The notes under the pieces were generated by a model. It worked only from the letters and a program-made list of their open reading frames with translations, was not told where the DNA came from and did not search any database. A stretch of 9,723 bases of DNA from Pontiellaceae bacterium (GTDB lineage Bacteria > Verrucomicrobiota > Kiritimatiellia > Kiritimatiellales > Pontiellaceae), in contig JAFGWS010000020.1 in NCBI GenBank assembly GCA_016937035.1, forward strand, positions 1 through 9,723, in the 5' to 3' direction. This document shows positions 9,001-9,723 of the stretch, piece by piece (position 1 is the first letter of the stretch; each line of letters opens with the position of its first letter). The position numbers and the translations under genes are program-made.

Positions 9001-9723
9001 TCCAACGTCAGCGTATCGTAGCGCCGGCCGATCACCGATTCTGAATCGGCATCAATCACATCATCGCGCAGAACGATGTTGTCAAACTCTTTTTCGTTGT
9101 AGCTTTTCTTGGAAAGCGAAAATTCGTTAAACGTGTAATACAATCCAAGAATTTCTTCGTCAGAGGCATAACCCAACGCACGCAGAAAGGTCGAAGCAAG
9201 AAACTTACGGCGGCGGCGCTTGCGGTCGAGGTAAATATAAATCAGGTCGCTTGTATCAAACTGTGCCTCAATCCATGATCCATGATCCGGAATAATGCGG
9301 AACGAATGGAGCACCGATCCGTTGGCGTGCGGGGTCTGCTCAAAACAGATGCCCGGCGAACGGTGCAGCTGACTCACGATCACGCGCTCAGCGCCGTTAA
9401 TCACAAAACTGCCGCTGTCGGTCATCAGCGGGATTTCACCCATAAAGAGCGTGTCTTCGCGCAAATCTTCGCCTTCACGCAACTTAAACGTTACGTAAAG
9501 CGGTGCCGAAAAGGTCTCCCCTTCCCGAAGCGATTCGAGATGGTCGAGTTTCGGTTTCTTAATTTCATAACTGACGAAATCCAGCGCAATCTGGCCGTCA
9601 TAACTTTCAATCGGGAACGCTTCGCCCAAAACAGATTGAAGGCCCATCTTCTTCCGTTTGGAAGGAGAAGTGCCCTGTTGCAGGAAGTCCCGGTACGAAT
9701 TCAGTTGGATTTCAATCAAGTCA
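6009..9723 (-). CDS. rpoB: DNA-directed RNA polymerase subunit beta, 5' end beyond the window
   Basis: This is the second large subunit of core RNA polymerase. Residue numbers here count from the codon at 9719. That TTG is almost certainly an internal Leu: a GAC codon precedes it, giving the family's '[14 protein letters not shown]' segment, and RpoB proteins normally have some 20-30 residues before this point. Visible in order: the lobe region with [20 protein letters not shown] (103-122); the rifampicin region [20 protein letters not shown] (427-446) and [27 protein letters not shown] (478-494); [13 protein letters not shown] (728-740) with the conserved E733 and D734; an E. coli SI2-like helical insertion (about 853-983); active-site lysines K1005 and K1013 in [12 protein letters not shown]; and the C-terminal [20 protein letters not shown] (1152-1171), which packs against beta'. 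The stop is TAG, 49 nt before rpoC. No frameshift or missing key residue is seen. Confidence 0.99.
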   Translation of the reverse strand, partial: DLIEIQLNSYRDFLQQGTSPSKRKKMGLQSVLGEAFPIESYDGQIALDFVSYEIKKPKLDHLESLREGETFSAPLYVTFKLREGEDLREDTLFMGEIPLMTDSGSFVINGAERVIVSQLHRSPGICFEQTPHANGSVLHSFRIIPDHGSWIEAQFDTSDLIYIYLDRKRRRRKFLASTFLRALGYASDEEILGLYYTFNEFSLSKKSYNEKEFDNIVLRDDVIDADSESVIGRRYDTLTLDMIQRMKLAGYKKVSVVDVSWDQGLFLKSVQADTTRTVDEALKDLYQKLRPGDPPTTASARQMIKRLFFDEARFSLSRVGRYKIQQKLGIKSDSLTLEVEDVVEALRYLLMVRKGEGTLDDIDHLGSRRIRTVGELLEAQCRVGLARIQRLVKERMTIFDTTVDRLSSQKLINPKALSAVIKDFFGRSQLSQFMDQTNPLSELTHKRRLSALGPGGLNRDRAGFEVRDVHSSHYGRICPIETPEGPNIGLISSLSMFAKVNEYGFIVTPYLKVSNGKVSKDIDWLTADEEERYVIAQANAPLDEKNCFLNDRVMVRVHGDFIEVLPQRVEYMDVSPKQVVSIAAGLIPFLEHDDANRALMGSNMQRQAVPLMKSERPFVGSGIEGRLARDSRVLITAKNDGIVAYVSADRIVVSKDGKMPAKKAPAADCQSYRLRKFMRSNAGTCLNQRPLVRVGQEIKTGDVLADGAGTDQGELALGKNVVVAFMPWGGYNFEDAILINEKLVREDVYTSIHIEEFECGARDTKLGPEEITRDIPNVGEEALKNLDREGIIQVGAEVNPGDILVGKITPKSETELAPEERLLRAIFGEKAADVRDTSLKAPSGTYGIVMDVKVSSKNTAAASGGSAPTDLKKLQSEIQDRHEDVVAQLTEDLTESLSNILLGEKIPLDVINAQSKDIIIPANRKITKTLLRKLAANYEHVEIDPSPIRIKIMGIIDEYRTKFTEAKEDKERSMDRAGSGEEMDAGIVKSVKVYIATKKKLSVGDKMAGRHGNKGVISRIVSEEDMPFLPDGTPVDVVLNPLGVPSRMNVGQVLETHLGWACKHLGIYAATPIFDGISENQFRELLGEAGFAEDGKTVLYDGRTGERFEQRVVVGVMYILKLHHLVSEKIHARAVGPYSLVTQQPLGGKAQYGGQRFGEMEVWALEAYGAAHALQEILTVKSDDIAGRTKMYEAIVKGENVLDSGRPESFNVLIKELQGLCLNFQVKNKDGEPLPTI

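Noticed and set aside
9717..9719. TTG at 9719 as the rpoB start codon
   Set aside because: The frame stays open to the window edge, the preceding codon encodes Asp as in the conserved DLIEIQL segment, and no ribosome binding site can be seen. It is an internal Leu of a truncated gene.

Overview
The window looks like chromosomal DNA from a Gram-negative (diderm) bacterium of intermediate GC content (about half, judged by eye). All supported genes lie on the minus strand, so transcription runs from the right edge to the left. RpoB has an insertion where E. coli carries its second beta insertion. RpoC has an insertion like E. coli SI3 directly after the trigger loop. A lipobox lipoprotein and a secretin-type outer-membrane protein also point to a cell with an outer membrane. 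The RpoB N-terminal region looks to me like the Verrucomicrobiota/Kiritimatiellota/Lentisphaerota group (PVC), but that is an impression and not demonstrated.

Right to left: rpoB (5' end cut by the window edge, stop at 6009-6011), a 49-nt gap holding a near-perfect Shine-Dalgarno, and rpoC (GTG start at 5959, TAG stop at 1781-1783). Next is a strong rho-independent terminator (1730-1759), which closes the RNA polymerase operon 21 nt past the rpoC stop. About 115 nt of leader DNA follows, with a 14-bp imperfect inverted repeat whose second arm ends against the next gene's possible GTG start. Then comes a TPR lipoprotein gene (652-1602, possibly from 1614). After 18 nt there is a secretin-domain gene (start at 633) that runs off the left edge.

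The window therefore has two parts. The first is an ordinary housekeeping rpoBC unit with every catalytic motif intact. The second is a small envelope module in which a TPR lipoprotein sits next to a short secretin that lacks room for the usual periplasmic N-domains. By analogy with pilotin-secretin pairs of type IV pilus and type II/III secretion systems, the lipoprotein may help deliver or assemble the secretin. That is inference from gene order and domains. No ATPase, pilin or inner-membrane platform gene is in view. I saw no RNA genes, mobile elements, CRISPR arrays or phage genes.
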